This document shows positions 25,263 to 33,518 of a stretch of 64,000 nucleotides of DNA, piece by piece. The stretch comes from CAWJMD01 sp963845675 (GTDB lineage: Bacteria; Actinomycetota; Actinomycetes; Actinomycetales; CAWJMD01). Where the stretch lies: assembly GCA_963845675.1 (NCBI GenBank), contig CAWJSX010000001.1, positions 186,001-250,000 of the forward strand. The letters are read 5' to 3'. How positions within the stretch are numbered: position 1 is the stretch's first letter; each line of letters starts with the position of its first letter. The notes under the pieces were generated by a model. The model did not search any database. It was given only the letters and a program-made list of their open reading frames with translations, and had not been told where the DNA came from. Both the position numbers and the translations under genes were made by a program.

Positions 25263-26789
25263 ATGACAGACGCGACGCTGCGCTCCGCGACGGAGCTGGA
25301 GCTGCACCGCACGGTGGTGGATGGTGTTCCGGTGGTGTGGACGCAGGGTCCGGCGCCGTTGGCGGCGACGCTGATGTTCGGGTGCGGTACCCGCGACGAG
25401 TCGTTCCCGACGATCGGGGTGACGCACATGGTCGAGCACCTGGCGATGGGCACGCTGCCCAAGGCGCACTACCCGCGGAACGCCTCGGTGGGGCTGGACA
25501 CCACCGAGTTCGTGGCCGAGGGGCGACCTGACCAGGTCGTTGCCTTCCTGGACGGGGTCTGCCGCGCGTTGTCGGACCTGCCCGTGACGCGCCTCGACAG
25601 CGAGCGAGGGGTGCTCGAGGCCGAGGGCGGGATGGCCACGCACCCGACGACAGCGGCCGCGCTCACGCAGCGGTTCGGCGTCCAGGGACTCGGCCTGACG
25701 CAGTGGGTCGGGCCCGGCGAGCACGGGGTCAGCGCGGAGGTGGTCGCCGAGCACGTCGGGCGGTTCTTCACCCGGGCGAACGCCGTGCTGGTCCTGACCG
25801 GCCCTCCCCCGGACGGTTTGCGCCTGTCGCTGCCCCCCGGTGAGCGGCCCAGTCGTCCGGCCAACCCGCCGGTGGAGCGCGGTGGTCCGATGTGGTGCGC
25901 GGACTCGGTGCCCTCGCCCGGGCTCGGACTGAGCGCACCGGCGAGGGACACGGTGTCGGCGATGGCCGTCTCCATCCTGCAGGAGCGTCTGATGGACGTG
26001 GCTCGGCACGAGCACGGCATCAGCTACCAGGTGGATTGCGATGGGGTGGAGGTCGACGCCGACCGGCTGGAATGGGTGCTGCACCTGGACGCCCGTCCGG
26101 GACAGGACCAGCGCGCCGCAGAGCTGATGTGGGAACAGGCCACGGAGCTCGCCCGGCACGGCCCAACCGAGGACGAGCTCGAGCACGAACGCGACAGGGT
26201 GCGAGAGACGTGGGGCGACCCTCGCGCAGTCGTGATCGACCTGGACGGCGCCGGGCGTGCCGAGCTGTTCGGCTACTCGGCGCGCTCGCGGTCAGAGATC
26301 GGGGCTGCCCGGGACCAGGTGTCGGCGACCGACGTCGCGCGTGCTCTGCGTGAGGCCATGACCACCGCGATCGTCGTGGTCCCGGAGGACGTCGAGGTGT
26401 CGCTGACCGCCCCGGACGGCCGCCCGGTGCCGGAAGGCGGCTGCCCCAGGTCGCGCACCGTTCCGGTCGGCAGGGTGTACAGGCCACCGCTGCTCGCCCG
26501 CGGCATGAGCAAGGAAGCGCGCGCTGCCCGGCTGGTCGAGCTCGACGACGGGTTTGCTGCCGTCGACGGCGTCGGCGACGTGCACACCGTGCTGTTCGAC
26601 GACGTCGTCGGGGTCGAGGTCAGCGACGCCGGGCGGGTGCTGTACAGCCGGCATGGATGCATCGCCCCGGTCACCCACGAGCTGTGGACCAAGGTCGCTC
26701 CCGCCATCCGACGGGTCGACGACGTCCTGGCGCCACAGCTTCGATTCACCGCGCCGCAACGGCCCGATGACCCACCCCCCGCCCGATGA
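25263..26789 (+). CDS. M16-type (insulinase family) peptidase homologue with C-terminal PH-like region
   Basis: The 508-residue protein has the inverted zinc motif HxxEH (H55-M-V-E58-H59) of M16 peptidases, and acidic residues in SERGVLEAE (about 113-121) that could give the third ligand. A second M16-like half follows. The last 100 residues (about 405-500) look like a small PH-like beta domain. No signal peptide is visible, so it is probably cytoplasmic. ATG 25263 is chosen because a -10 GATAAT (25251-25256) lies six bases upstream; another ATG at 25242 is possible. It is the only gene between two tRNA-Asn 3' repeats, suggesting acquired DNA. Substrate unknown. Confidence 0.75.
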   Translation: MTDATLRSATELELHRTVVDGVPVVWTQGPAPLAATLMFGCGTRDESFPTIGVTHMVEHLAMGTLPKAHYPRNASVGLDTTEFVAEGRPDQVVAFLDGVCRALSDLPVTRLDSERGVLEAEGGMATHPTTAAALTQRFGVQGLGLTQWVGPGEHGVSAEVVAEHVGRFFTRANAVLVLTGPPPDGLRLSLPPGERPSRPANPPVERGGPMWCADSVPSPGLGLSAPARDTVSAMAVSILQERLMDVARHEHGISYQVDCDGVEVDADRLEWVLHLDARPGQDQRAAELMWEQATELARHGPTEDELEHERDRVRETWGDPRAVVIDLDGAGRAELFGYSARSRSEIGAARDQVSATDVARALREAMTTAIVVVPEDVEVSLTAPDGRPVPEGGCPRSRTVPVGRVYRPPLLARGMSKEARAARLVELDDGFAAVDGVGDVHTVLFDDVVGVEVSDAGRVLYSRHGCIAPVTHELWTKVAPAIRRVDDVLAPQLRFTAPQRPDDPPPAR

Positions 26790-27024
26790 GCGTCCGCGAC
26801 GAGCGGGGTTCGGCCCACGGACCCTGACCCGCTCCCGGACAGCTGACCTGAGGGCTCCTGCCGGCTCTGTTGCGCTTCGGCGCGCTCACGGACGCCCGGC
26901 ACAGGCCGCGACAGGACGTCCTGGCCGGCACGTTCCTGGAGATCTTCTGCAGGTCACGAGCCTGTGCGGCCGATGGCGGCACTGCACGGATGGTTGTCGT
27001 GCTGGCTGCTGACAGGACGGTCGC

Positions 27025-27047
27025 GGGTTCGAGTCCAGTCGCGGGAG
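27025..27047 (+). repeat. Direct repeat copy 2 (tRNA-Asn 3' fragment)
   Basis: Exact 23-base copy of the tRNA-Asn 3' end, preceded by GGACGGTCGC, which also resembles the tRNA variable region, so a longer degenerate fragment is present. It lacks the 5' half and cannot be a functional tRNA. It sits in a 388-base stretch (26790-27177) where no credible gene was seen. Confidence 0.65.
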
Positions 27048-27177
27048 CCACCTGGAAGAGATCATCTAGCTGGGTGCCGTAGTCCGGCCCCCCTCACGGG
27101 TTGCTGGCAGCGTTCTGTCCGAAGGCGTCCGAAGACGACCCATCGTCGCCGAGGTGCCCGGGGAGACGTGCGGCACG

Positions 27178-27849
27178 TCACCCACGCCCTCGAGGTGCAG
27201 CTGCCCGTCGCCCGAGACGAATGAACCGCTCGGCCTGTCCGAGAGTCAGCCAGCCTGCGGCGACCGAAGCCGTGGCCGTGGCCCGGTGATCGCCGAAGCC
27301 CACGCTCGCGGCGACGACCATCTCCGGCACGAGGCCGATCATGGCCTCGACTGTCAGAGCCTCGCTCAGCACGAGGCTGACCACGCCGTGCGTCAGTGCC
27401 CAGAGCTGGGTCGCCGCGTGGTCCGCTCGGACGTCTCGGTCGAATCGCCCTGAGGCGCAGGCTCGTTCGACGGCGGCCACGAATACTCCGAACGGCGCGT
27501 CAGCGACCTGCGGGTCGGTGAGCGTGTAGCGCTGGTCGAACATCGTGCGGTAGAGGTCGGGCTCGCGCAACGCGTGCCCCACGTAGGCGGCGCCGGCCGC
27601 CGTCACGTCCCGCACGCTGTCGTCGGTCGGACGAAGTCGCGCCAGTCGGGCCGAGAGCCTGCGGAAACCCTCCTCGCGGACAGCTGACCACAGCCCCGGC
27701 ATCCCGCCGAAGTGCGTGTAGACAGCCATCGTCGAGGTCCCGGCCGCCTCCGCCACGGCTCGCAGCGTGACCGGCTCGGCCGAGCCCAGCCGCTGGGCAG
27801 CGATCTCGATGAGCGCGAGGCGTTGTGCGGGATCTGCGGTGCGAGGCAT
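27178..27849 (-). CDS. TetR/AcrR family regulator
   Basis: The 223-residue repressor has an N-terminal helix-turn-helix (VTLRAVAEAAGTSTMAVYTHFGG split around the turn) and a C-terminal ligand domain of the TetR_C type seen in actinobacteria. ATG 27849 is used, so the protein starts MPRTADPAQ; longer versions would run through the operator. It is divergent from the RidA-like gene with a 70-bp gap containing a double palindrome. It probably represses itself and that gene; the ligand is unknown. Confidence 0.88.
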   Translation of the reverse strand: MPRTADPAQRLALIEIAAQRLGSAEPVTLRAVAEAAGTSTMAVYTHFGGMPGLWSAVREEGFRRLSARLARLRPTDDSVRDVTAAGAAYVGHALREPDLYRTMFDQRYTLTDPQVADAPFGVFVAAVERACASGRFDRDVRADHAATQLWALTHGVVSLVLSEALTVEAMIGLVPEMVVAASVGFGDHRATATASVAAGWLTLGQAERFIRLGRRAAAPRGRG

Positions 27850-27863
27850 GCTTGCCATGATAC

Positions 27864-27887
27864 ATAGCGTTGCTATAGCGTCGCTAT
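27864..27887. promoter_or_regulatory. Double ATAGC-N3-GCTAT palindrome between tetR and ridA-like genes
   Basis: Two perfect 13-bp palindromes overlap by two bases: ATAGC-GTT-GCTAT (27864-27876) and ATAGC-GTC-GCTAT (27875-27887). The join forms GCTATAGC. The site is AT-rich against the background and lies in the divergent gap, as expected for two TetR dimers bound side by side. Confidence 0.75.
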
Positions 27888-27919
27888 ACAACACACCCAA
27901 GGAACACGGAGGACCGGTC

Positions 27920-28327
27920 ATGGCCGTGCAGCTGATGAACCCCGAGGGGCTCCCGAAGCCGGAGCACTACTGCCAGCTGGCCATCGCCAGCGGCAGCCGG
28001 ACGGTCTACCTGTCCGGGCAGGTCGCGCGCGACGCGGACGGCAACCCGGTCGGTGAGGGTGACCTCGCCGCCCAGACCGAGCAGGCATTCCGCAACGTCC
28101 TGACCGGCCTGGGCGCTGCCGGGGCGAGCTACGCCGACGTCGCGAAAGTCACCATCTACGTCGTCGACTGGGAGCCGTCGAAGCTGGGCGCTCTCGGGGA
28201 GGGCATCGGGCGCGTCGCCGGCGAGCTCGGCATCGACCCCACCAAGCCGACCACGATGATCAGTGTGGCCGGGCTGGGTGAGCCCGACCTCCTGATCGAG
28301 ATCGAGGCGATCGCCGTCGTGGACTGA
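27920..28327 (+). CDS. RidA family protein (enamine/imine deaminase-like)
   Basis: A 135-residue YjgF/YER057c/UK114 protein. RidA proteins hydrolyse reactive enamines and imines to ketones and ammonia. The trimer-core pattern is visible (VYLSGQVARDADGNPVGEGD, QAFRNVLTGLGAAGASYADV, VTIYVVDW, TTMISVAGL and a final ELIEIEAIA-like strand as LLIEIEAIAVV). The canonical active-site Arg of RidA (in R.P...G) is not obvious, so it may belong to a Rid subgroup without known deaminase activity. GGAGG precedes ATG 27920. Probably controlled by the divergent TetR gene. Confidence 0.88.
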   Translation: MAVQLMNPEGLPKPEHYCQLAIASGSRTVYLSGQVARDADGNPVGEGDLAAQTEQAFRNVLTGLGAAGASYADVAKVTIYVVDWEPSKLGALGEGIGRVAGELGIDPTKPTTMISVAGLGEPDLLIEIEAIAVVD

Positions 28328-28336
28328 CGGGGCCGG

Positions 28337-28364
28337 AGTCCTCGCGCGATCGTGTAGGAGGACT
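28337..28364. terminator. Hairpin between convergent RidA-like and AraC genes
   Basis: AGTCCTC (28337-28343) pairs perfectly with GAGGACT (28358-28364) around a 14-base loop. It lies ten bases after the RidA-like stop and between convergent genes, so it could end transcription from either side. No T-run is seen. Confidence 0.45.
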
Positions 28365-28417
28365 GCACGCGCGTGACGGTCCGATCTGCCTCGGTCCTGA
28401 TCCAGCCGGCGGTGACC

Positions 28418-29299
28418 TCACTGCTCCGACCGGACGATGTCCTGCCAGAGGTCGAGGAGGCCGGCTCTGGCCAGCGGGTCGTAGGGATCCTGCCCGGCCA
28501 TGGTCCTGTACCGACCGGGTGGCTGCCCGTACGCCCCGGAGAACCGTCGGGAGAAGTGGTAGGCGTCGGCGAAGCCGGTGAGACGGGCGACCTGGTCGAT
28601 CGTGAGGTTGCTGCGGGTCAGGGTGGTCGCAGCGTGGGCCAGGCGGACCAGTTCGAGCGCCGCCGCAGGGCTGGTGCCGACCTCGCGCGCGAAGGTGCGG
28701 GAGAAGTGCGCCGGTGACACCCCGCACGCGTCAGCAAGGTCCTTGTTGCGCATCAGGCACATGCCCTGCGCTCGCCACGTCCGCCGGACGAGGTCGAGGG
28801 CGGGCACGAGCCGCGGGCTCACCGGCTGCGGCGGACGGGGCAGGGGACCGTCGACGAACAGGTCGAGGAGCAGCGACACCACGTGGCTGGTGCGCAAGAG
28901 CGCGGTGGCCTCGCTCTGCGATCGGAGTCGGAGCAAGTGCGCGCACAACGCGCCGAGCGGCTCGTGGCTCGTGTCGAGCCTGCGGACCGGTGGCACAGAG
29001 GTGAGATCCGGGCCCGACGTCGTGTGGAAGTGCACGTAGGCATGGGAGGACGTCTGCTCGGGGTCCCAGTCATATCGATCCAGGTCGCCGGCTCTCGCCA
29101 GGGCCACCATGCCGGGCCGAAGGAGGACCTCCGTCACGTCGCCCTCGCGTCGTTCGACCCGCCAGCGCGCGGACCCCTTGAGGACCCAGACGAACTCGTG
29201 GTCGACCAGACGACGTGGTCCGTAGCTGGAGCCCGGGGGGTACTCCGCCACTCGCGCCGGCGAGCTCACGGTCACGCGGTTACCTGCCGACGAGATCAC
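28418..29299 (-). CDS. AraC family transcriptional regulator
   Basis: The 293-residue regulator has an N-terminal cupin-like sensing domain (about 15-110, with HEFVWVLKG and AYVHFHT) and a C-terminal double helix-turn-helix. The two helices read LADACGVSPAHFSRTFAREVG and IDQVARLTGFADAYHFSRRF across separate segments, followed by GQPPGRYR. Such proteins usually activate sugar or aromatic catabolism genes in answer to a small molecule. It is divergent from the PhyH dioxygenase gene, the most likely target, and lies at the edge of the sulfatase/GH3 catabolic island. Confidence 0.88.
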   Translation of the reverse strand: MISSAGNRVTVSSPARVAEYPPGSSYGPRRLVDHEFVWVLKGSARWRVERREGDVTEVLLRPGMVALARAGDLDRYDWDPEQTSSHAYVHFHTTSGPDLTSVPPVRRLDTSHEPLGALCAHLLRLRSQSEATALLRTSHVVSLLLDLFVDGPLPRPPQPVSPRLVPALDLVRRTWRAQGMCLMRNKDLADACGVSPAHFSRTFAREVGTSPAAALELVRLAHAATTLTRSNLTIDQVARLTGFADAYHFSRRFSGAYGQPPGRYRTMAGQDPYDPLARAGLLDLWQDIVRSEQ

Positions 29300-29403
29300 G
29301 ATCAGACATTAGCGTGCGCCCTAGAGGCATCGATCTTCCCCTGCCAACGCAACAGGATGGGACGAACGCCCGCGACGGACAGCAGACACAGACAGGAGCC
29401 CCC

Positions 29404-30300
29404 ATGACCTCGACCCTTGAACCCGGCACGGCCGACGTCCGCATCCACGACGACGTGACGGACGAGCTGGCGACGCAGATGCGTCAGGACGGCTTCGCGG
29501 TCCTGCGCGACGCGATCACGCCGGAGGAGGTGTCGGCCCTCCATGGCGAGGCGGTCCGGCTGTGCCGGGGCGAGCTGGCCGAGATCGACCACGCACCCGT
29601 CGTGGGTGACGAGTCCGACGACGAGCTGATGCGCCGGTTCCTGTGCATCCACTACCCGCACAAGGTGTCGGAGGTGGCCCGCCGTGCGCTGCACGCGCCG
29701 CGCGTCGTGGACGCGCTGACCCGCATCATCGGCCCCAACGTCAAGGCGATGCAGTCGATGCTGTTCATCAAGTCCGAGGGAAAGCCCGGGCAGCCGTGGC
29801 ACCAGGACGAGTTCTTCATCCCGACAAGGGACCGCTCGCTCACGGCAGTGTGGATCGCCCTGGACGACGCCACGATCGAGAACGGCTGCCTCTGGGTCCT
29901 CCCCGGCTCGCACCGCCGGGGCGTCCTCTACCCCGATCGGGAGCAGGACGACGACCGGTTCGACTGCAGCATCGAGGCTTTCGACTTCCCCTACCGTGAC
30001 GAGGACGCCGTCCCGGTGGAGGTTCCGGCGGGTTCCGCGGTGATCTTCAACGGCTACCTGCTGCACCGGTCCCTGCAGAACTCCGGTCGCCACGGCTACC
30101 GCCGCGCCCTCGCCAACCACTACATGAGCGCCGAGTCGCTCCTGCCGTGGAAGGGCGTTCCCGAGGGTGTCCACGTCGGCAAGCACGACTTCCGTGACGT
30201 CGTCCTCGTGGCAGGTGAGGACCCGTACGCGTACAAGGGCGTCGCGGACATCTCCCGACCGCTCTCCCGTCCTGACAAGGACGGTGGCTGCGACCGCTAG
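29404..30300 (+). CDS. Phytanoyl-CoA dioxygenase (PhyH) family Fe(II)/2-oxoglutarate oxygenase
   Basis: A 298-residue oxygenase with the iron triad H133-x-D135 (WHQDEF) and H221 (LLHRS), and the 2-oxoglutarate-binding Arg nearby in GYRRAL. GCLWVLPGSH is the conserved family strand. Family members hydroxylate substrates as varied as phytanoyl-CoA, ectoine and natural products; the substrate here is not readable. An AGGAGCC precedes ATG 29404. The divergent AraC gene is its probable regulator. The following GH3 gene is convergent. Confidence 0.88.
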   Translation: MTSTLEPGTADVRIHDDVTDELATQMRQDGFAVLRDAITPEEVSALHGEAVRLCRGELAEIDHAPVVGDESDDELMRRFLCIHYPHKVSEVARRALHAPRVVDALTRIIGPNVKAMQSMLFIKSEGKPGQPWHQDEFFIPTRDRSLTAVWIALDDATIENGCLWVLPGSHRRGVLYPDREQDDDRFDCSIEAFDFPYRDEDAVPVEVPAGSAVIFNGYLLHRSLQNSGRHGYRRALANHYMSAESLLPWKGVPEGVHVGKHDFRDVVLVAGEDPYAYKGVADISRPLSRPDKDGGCDR

Positions 30301-30312
30301 CGGTTGGCAGGG

Positions 30313-32796
30313 TCAGCCTGGTGGGACGACCAGGGAGCACCGCAGGGGGAGGTCGCTGACCGAGCTGCCGACCAGCACGTCGTACGTGCCGGGGTCGGCG
30401 ACCCAGCCGTCGTCCCACCGCGTCAGCGAGCGCCACGGCAGGGGCAGGACGATCGTCTGCTCCTCGCCGGCGCCGGCTCGCACCACCTGGTGGGTCGCCA
30501 GCCACCGCACCGGCCGTCCCGTGTCGTCCTCCTGCGCGGCCAGGTAGACCTGGACGACGTGCTTGCCCGGGCGGGCGCCCACGTTGCGCACCCGCACACG
30601 GACCCAGCCGTCACTCTCAGGGGTCGGTGCCTGGACCTCCCCGTCGTCGAGTTCCCAGGTCGTGTAACCCAGGCCGTGACCGAACCAGAACGCGGGGCGG
30701 CGACCCGACCGCAGCCACGCCCGGTAGCCCACGTGGATCCCCTCCGAGTACTCCAGCCGCCCGTCGGTCGGGGTGACGTCCAGGACCGGGGGCTCGTCCT
30801 CTCCGGGCCACGTCGTCGGTAGGCGACCACCCGGCTCCTGGTGCCCCAGCAGCACGTCGGCCAGGGCGTGGCCGACCTCCTGTCCGCCGAAGTGGGTGAC
30901 GACGATCGCGGCGACCTCGTGCCGCCACGGCATCAGCACGGGCGCGCCCGACGCGACGACGACGACGGTGGGTGTTCCCGTGGCTGCGACGGCGCGCACC
31001 AGCGCGTCCTGGTGGCCGGGCAGGCCGAGGTCGCGTCGGTCGAAGCCCTCGGACTCGACGTCGGAGCTCGTGCCGACGACGACCACCGCGACGTCCGACG
31101 TCCGCGCCAGCGCGACGGCGTCCTCGATCAGGTACTCGGCCGGCGTCGCATCGGGCTCGAGGCCCACCCGGACCGCCAGCAGGCCGGCCTGCCCGAGCGC
31201 CTCGCGACGCAGGGTCAGCCGGACCTCCACCCGGCGCGCCACACCGGCCTCCACCTCCACGTCGCCGGAGTGCGAGGGAGGCGCCAGCGGGCTCGCACCG
31301 AGACGGTCGCCCACCACAGCCCCTGTCCCGGACACGATCACGTCCCCGTCGACCTCCACGAGGCCTTGGGCTCCGGCGGCGAAACCCAGCCGCGCGGTAC
31401 CGGTGCGGGACGGGACCCAGGTGAAGTCGACGTCGAGCCGGGTGGTCTCCCTGACCGGCGCGTCACCGCCGAACCAGACCAGGTCGGTCGAGAGCCGGTG
31501 CTCCTCGTGGAGGGCGCGCCCGTCACCGTCGCGGAACGTGACGCGTACCCCCGGCTCACCGGTCTGCGGGTGCCGCAGCTCGTCCAGGGGCAGCCCCGCC
31601 ACACCGTCCTGGACCACCGCCCCCACGGCGTGCTCGACCGCATGACCGGACAGGGCGGCCCGCAACCCGTCCAGGGGGCTGATGACCCGGTGGGGGAGGA
31701 CCGTGGCTGAGCCACCCCCCTGGGTGCGGGCGTGGACGGCGTTGTGCCCGACCACGGCCAGGCGCGTGTACCGCTCCGGGTCGAGGGGCAGCAGCCCGTC
31801 GTTGGCGACCAGCACCATGCCGTCGCAGGCGACGTCGTGGGCCAGCGCCGTCCCCGCCACCTCGTCGGGGGCGTGATCGTCCTCCTCGGGCGGCGTCGAG
31901 CCGGTCGGCTCCAAGGCACCGACTCGGGAGGCGAGGAGCAGGATCCGACGCACCTTCTCATCCACGGCGCTCTCCGGGACCTCGCCGGAGCGGACGGCCG
32001 CGACCAGCGCGTCCCCCCACGGTCCGTGGGGGCCGGGCATCACCAGATCCTGGTCGGCCTTCGCCGCTCCCATCGAGCGCACCGCACCCCAGTCACCGAC
32101 GACCACGCCGTCGAAGCCCCAGTCCGTACGGAGGGGCGTGGTCAGAAGAGGGCTCTCGGTCGCGGTGACCCCGTTGATCGCGTTGTAGGAGGACATCACC
32201 ATCCACGCGCCGCCGCTGAGCACCGCCTCCTCGAACGGTCGCAGGTACACCTCGCGCAGTGCGCGTGCGGACACCTCGGAGCTGGCGGTGAAGCGCTCGG
32301 TCTCGGAGTCGTTGGCGACGTAGTGCTTGACGGCGGCCGCGACACCGTGTCGCTGGATGCCGCGGACGACGGCCGACCCGAGATGCGCTGTGAGCAGCGG
32401 GTCCTCGCTGAACGCCTCGAAGTGTCGACCCGCGAGCGGTGACCGGTGCATGTTGACGGTCGGCGCGAGGAGGACGTGCACGCCGCGTCGCCGCGCCTCG
32501 CCCGACAGCACCCGTCCGTACTCGTGAGCAAGCCCCGGGTCCCACGTCGCAGCGAGGACCGTCGCTGACGGGAGGTTGAGCGACGGGCGCCGCTCGTCCC
32601 ACAGCTCGCCACGCACGCCGACGGGGCCGTCCGACATCAGCATCTGCGCCAGCCCGATCTCGGGCACTCCGCAGGTGCGCCAGTGGTCGGCGCCGGTCAG
32701 CAGCGCCACCTTCGTCTCCAGACCGAGAGCGGCCAGACGTGACTCGATCTCCGGGTGGTGCGCGTGCAGTGCCTCGGTGACGGGCCCGACCGTCAT
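30313..32796 (-). CDS. Glycoside hydrolase family 3 (beta-glycosidase), with PA14-like insert
   Basis: The 827-residue enzyme releases terminal beta-linked sugars. It has the GH3 N-domain with KH at 157-158, YNAINGV and the nucleophile D235 in VVVGDWGA. The C-domain includes VVVVGTSSDVESEGFDR. Between them lies an inserted beta domain (about 395-510) of the PA14 type, which often shapes substrate choice. A C-terminal Fn3-like domain follows (about 735-820). There is no signal peptide, so it acts inside the cell on imported oligosaccharide or glycoside. ATG 32796 overlaps the GntR stop as ATGA, placing it third in the sulfatase operon. Confidence 0.92.
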   Translation of the reverse strand: MTVGPVTEALHAHHPEIESRLAALGLETKVALLTGADHWRTCGVPEIGLAQMLMSDGPVGVRGELWDERRPSLNLPSATVLAATWDPGLAHEYGRVLSGEARRRGVHVLLAPTVNMHRSPLAGRHFEAFSEDPLLTAHLGSAVVRGIQRHGVAAAVKHYVANDSETERFTASSEVSARALREVYLRPFEEAVLSGGAWMVMSSYNAINGVTATESPLLTTPLRTDWGFDGVVVGDWGAVRSMGAAKADQDLVMPGPHGPWGDALVAAVRSGEVPESAVDEKVRRILLLASRVGALEPTGSTPPEEDDHAPDEVAGTALAHDVACDGMVLVANDGLLPLDPERYTRLAVVGHNAVHARTQGGGSATVLPHRVISPLDGLRAALSGHAVEHAVGAVVQDGVAGLPLDELRHPQTGEPGVRVTFRDGDGRALHEEHRLSTDLVWFGGDAPVRETTRLDVDFTWVPSRTGTARLGFAAGAQGLVEVDGDVIVSGTGAVVGDRLGASPLAPPSHSGDVEVEAGVARRVEVRLTLRREALGQAGLLAVRVGLEPDATPAEYLIEDAVALARTSDVAVVVVGTSSDVESEGFDRRDLGLPGHQDALVRAVAATGTPTVVVVASGAPVLMPWRHEVAAIVVTHFGGQEVGHALADVLLGHQEPGGRLPTTWPGEDEPPVLDVTPTDGRLEYSEGIHVGYRAWLRSGRRPAFWFGHGLGYTTWELDDGEVQAPTPESDGWVRVRVRNVGARPGKHVVQVYLAAQEDDTGRPVRWLATHQVVRAGAGEEQTIVLPLPWRSLTRWDDGWVADPGTYDVLVGSSVSDLPLRCSLVVPPG

Positions 32797-33518
32797 GCGA
32801 GCTCTCGGCCGGCGGCGGGGTGCAGAGCGGCGATGTCGTGCCGTACCCGCCGCACGTGGGCGCGAGCCGCCTCCTCGGCGGCGTCCGCGTCACGGGCGAG
32901 CACGGCCTCGAGCACCGCCTGGTGCTCGACGATCGCCTGCTTCGACCAGACCAGCGGCTTGCCCCCGAGCATCGCGATCGCGATCCGTCCCTGGACCCGC
33001 TCCAGGTACGGCATCAGCTCGTCGTTGTGGGCCGCGGACCGCAGCACGGCGTGGAACGCCATGTCGAGGGGGACGTGCTGGTCCGCCTCCCCGCGCTCGA
33101 CAGCGGTCGCGTGCTGCCGGTGGGTCTCAGCCAGGATCTCGAGCTCCTGCGGGGTCGCGTTGAGCGCGGCCAGCCTGGCGGCGAGACCCTCGAGCACCTC
33201 CCGGATCTGGTACAGCGGAACGAGTTCCGTCGGGTCCAGGACGGCGACCCCCGCACCCCGGTGCGGCTCCTCGGTCGCGAGCCCGTCCTGCACGAGCCGC
33301 TGGACAGCCTCCCGCACGGGGCTGCGGCTCACGTCGAACTGCTGGGCCAGGACCGGGACGCTCAGCCTGCTCCCGGGTGCGAGCCGCCCGCTGACGATCG
33401 CGGTCCGCAGCGACTCGTAGACGCTGTCGGCGACCCGGCGCTGCTGGGGGAGCGCGGCGAACGGGCTGGGCGCGACGGCCGCGGTGTCGAGGCCGCCGTC
33501 GTGGTTCGAGGTGGTCAT
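32793..33518 (-). CDS. GntR family regulator, FCD type
   Basis: The 241-residue protein has an N-terminal winged helix (VYESLRTAIVSGRLAPGSRL, then VLAQQFDVSRSPVREAVQRL) and a helical FCD ligand domain. That domain has the metal/ligand-type Asp and His residues (DMAFHAVL and later EHQAVLEAVLA). FCD regulators commonly repress sugar-acid catabolic operons and respond to an intermediate. It is sandwiched by ATGA overlaps between the sulfatase and GH3 genes. The strong palindrome in the divergent gap at 35263-35286 is the obvious operator candidate. Confidence 0.9.
   Translation of the reverse strand: MTTSNHDGGLDTAAVAPSPFAALPQQRRVADSVYESLRTAIVSGRLAPGSRLSVPVLAQQFDVSRSPVREAVQRLVQDGLATEEPHRGAGVAVLDPTELVPLYQIREVLEGLAARLAALNATPQELEILAETHRQHATAVERGEADQHVPLDMAFHAVLRSAAHNDELMPYLERVQGRIAIAMLGGKPLVWSKQAIVEHQAVLEAVLARDADAAEEAARAHVRRVRHDIAALHPAAGRELA

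Noticed and set aside
27025..27047. Second tRNA-Asn gene
   Set aside because: Only the 3' T-arm and acceptor strand are present; no D-arm or anticodon arm can be folded upstream.
26746..27051. Minus-strand frame beginning MAPATGLEPATV
   Set aside because: Same false translation, here of the tRNA-Asn 3' fragment at 27025-27047.
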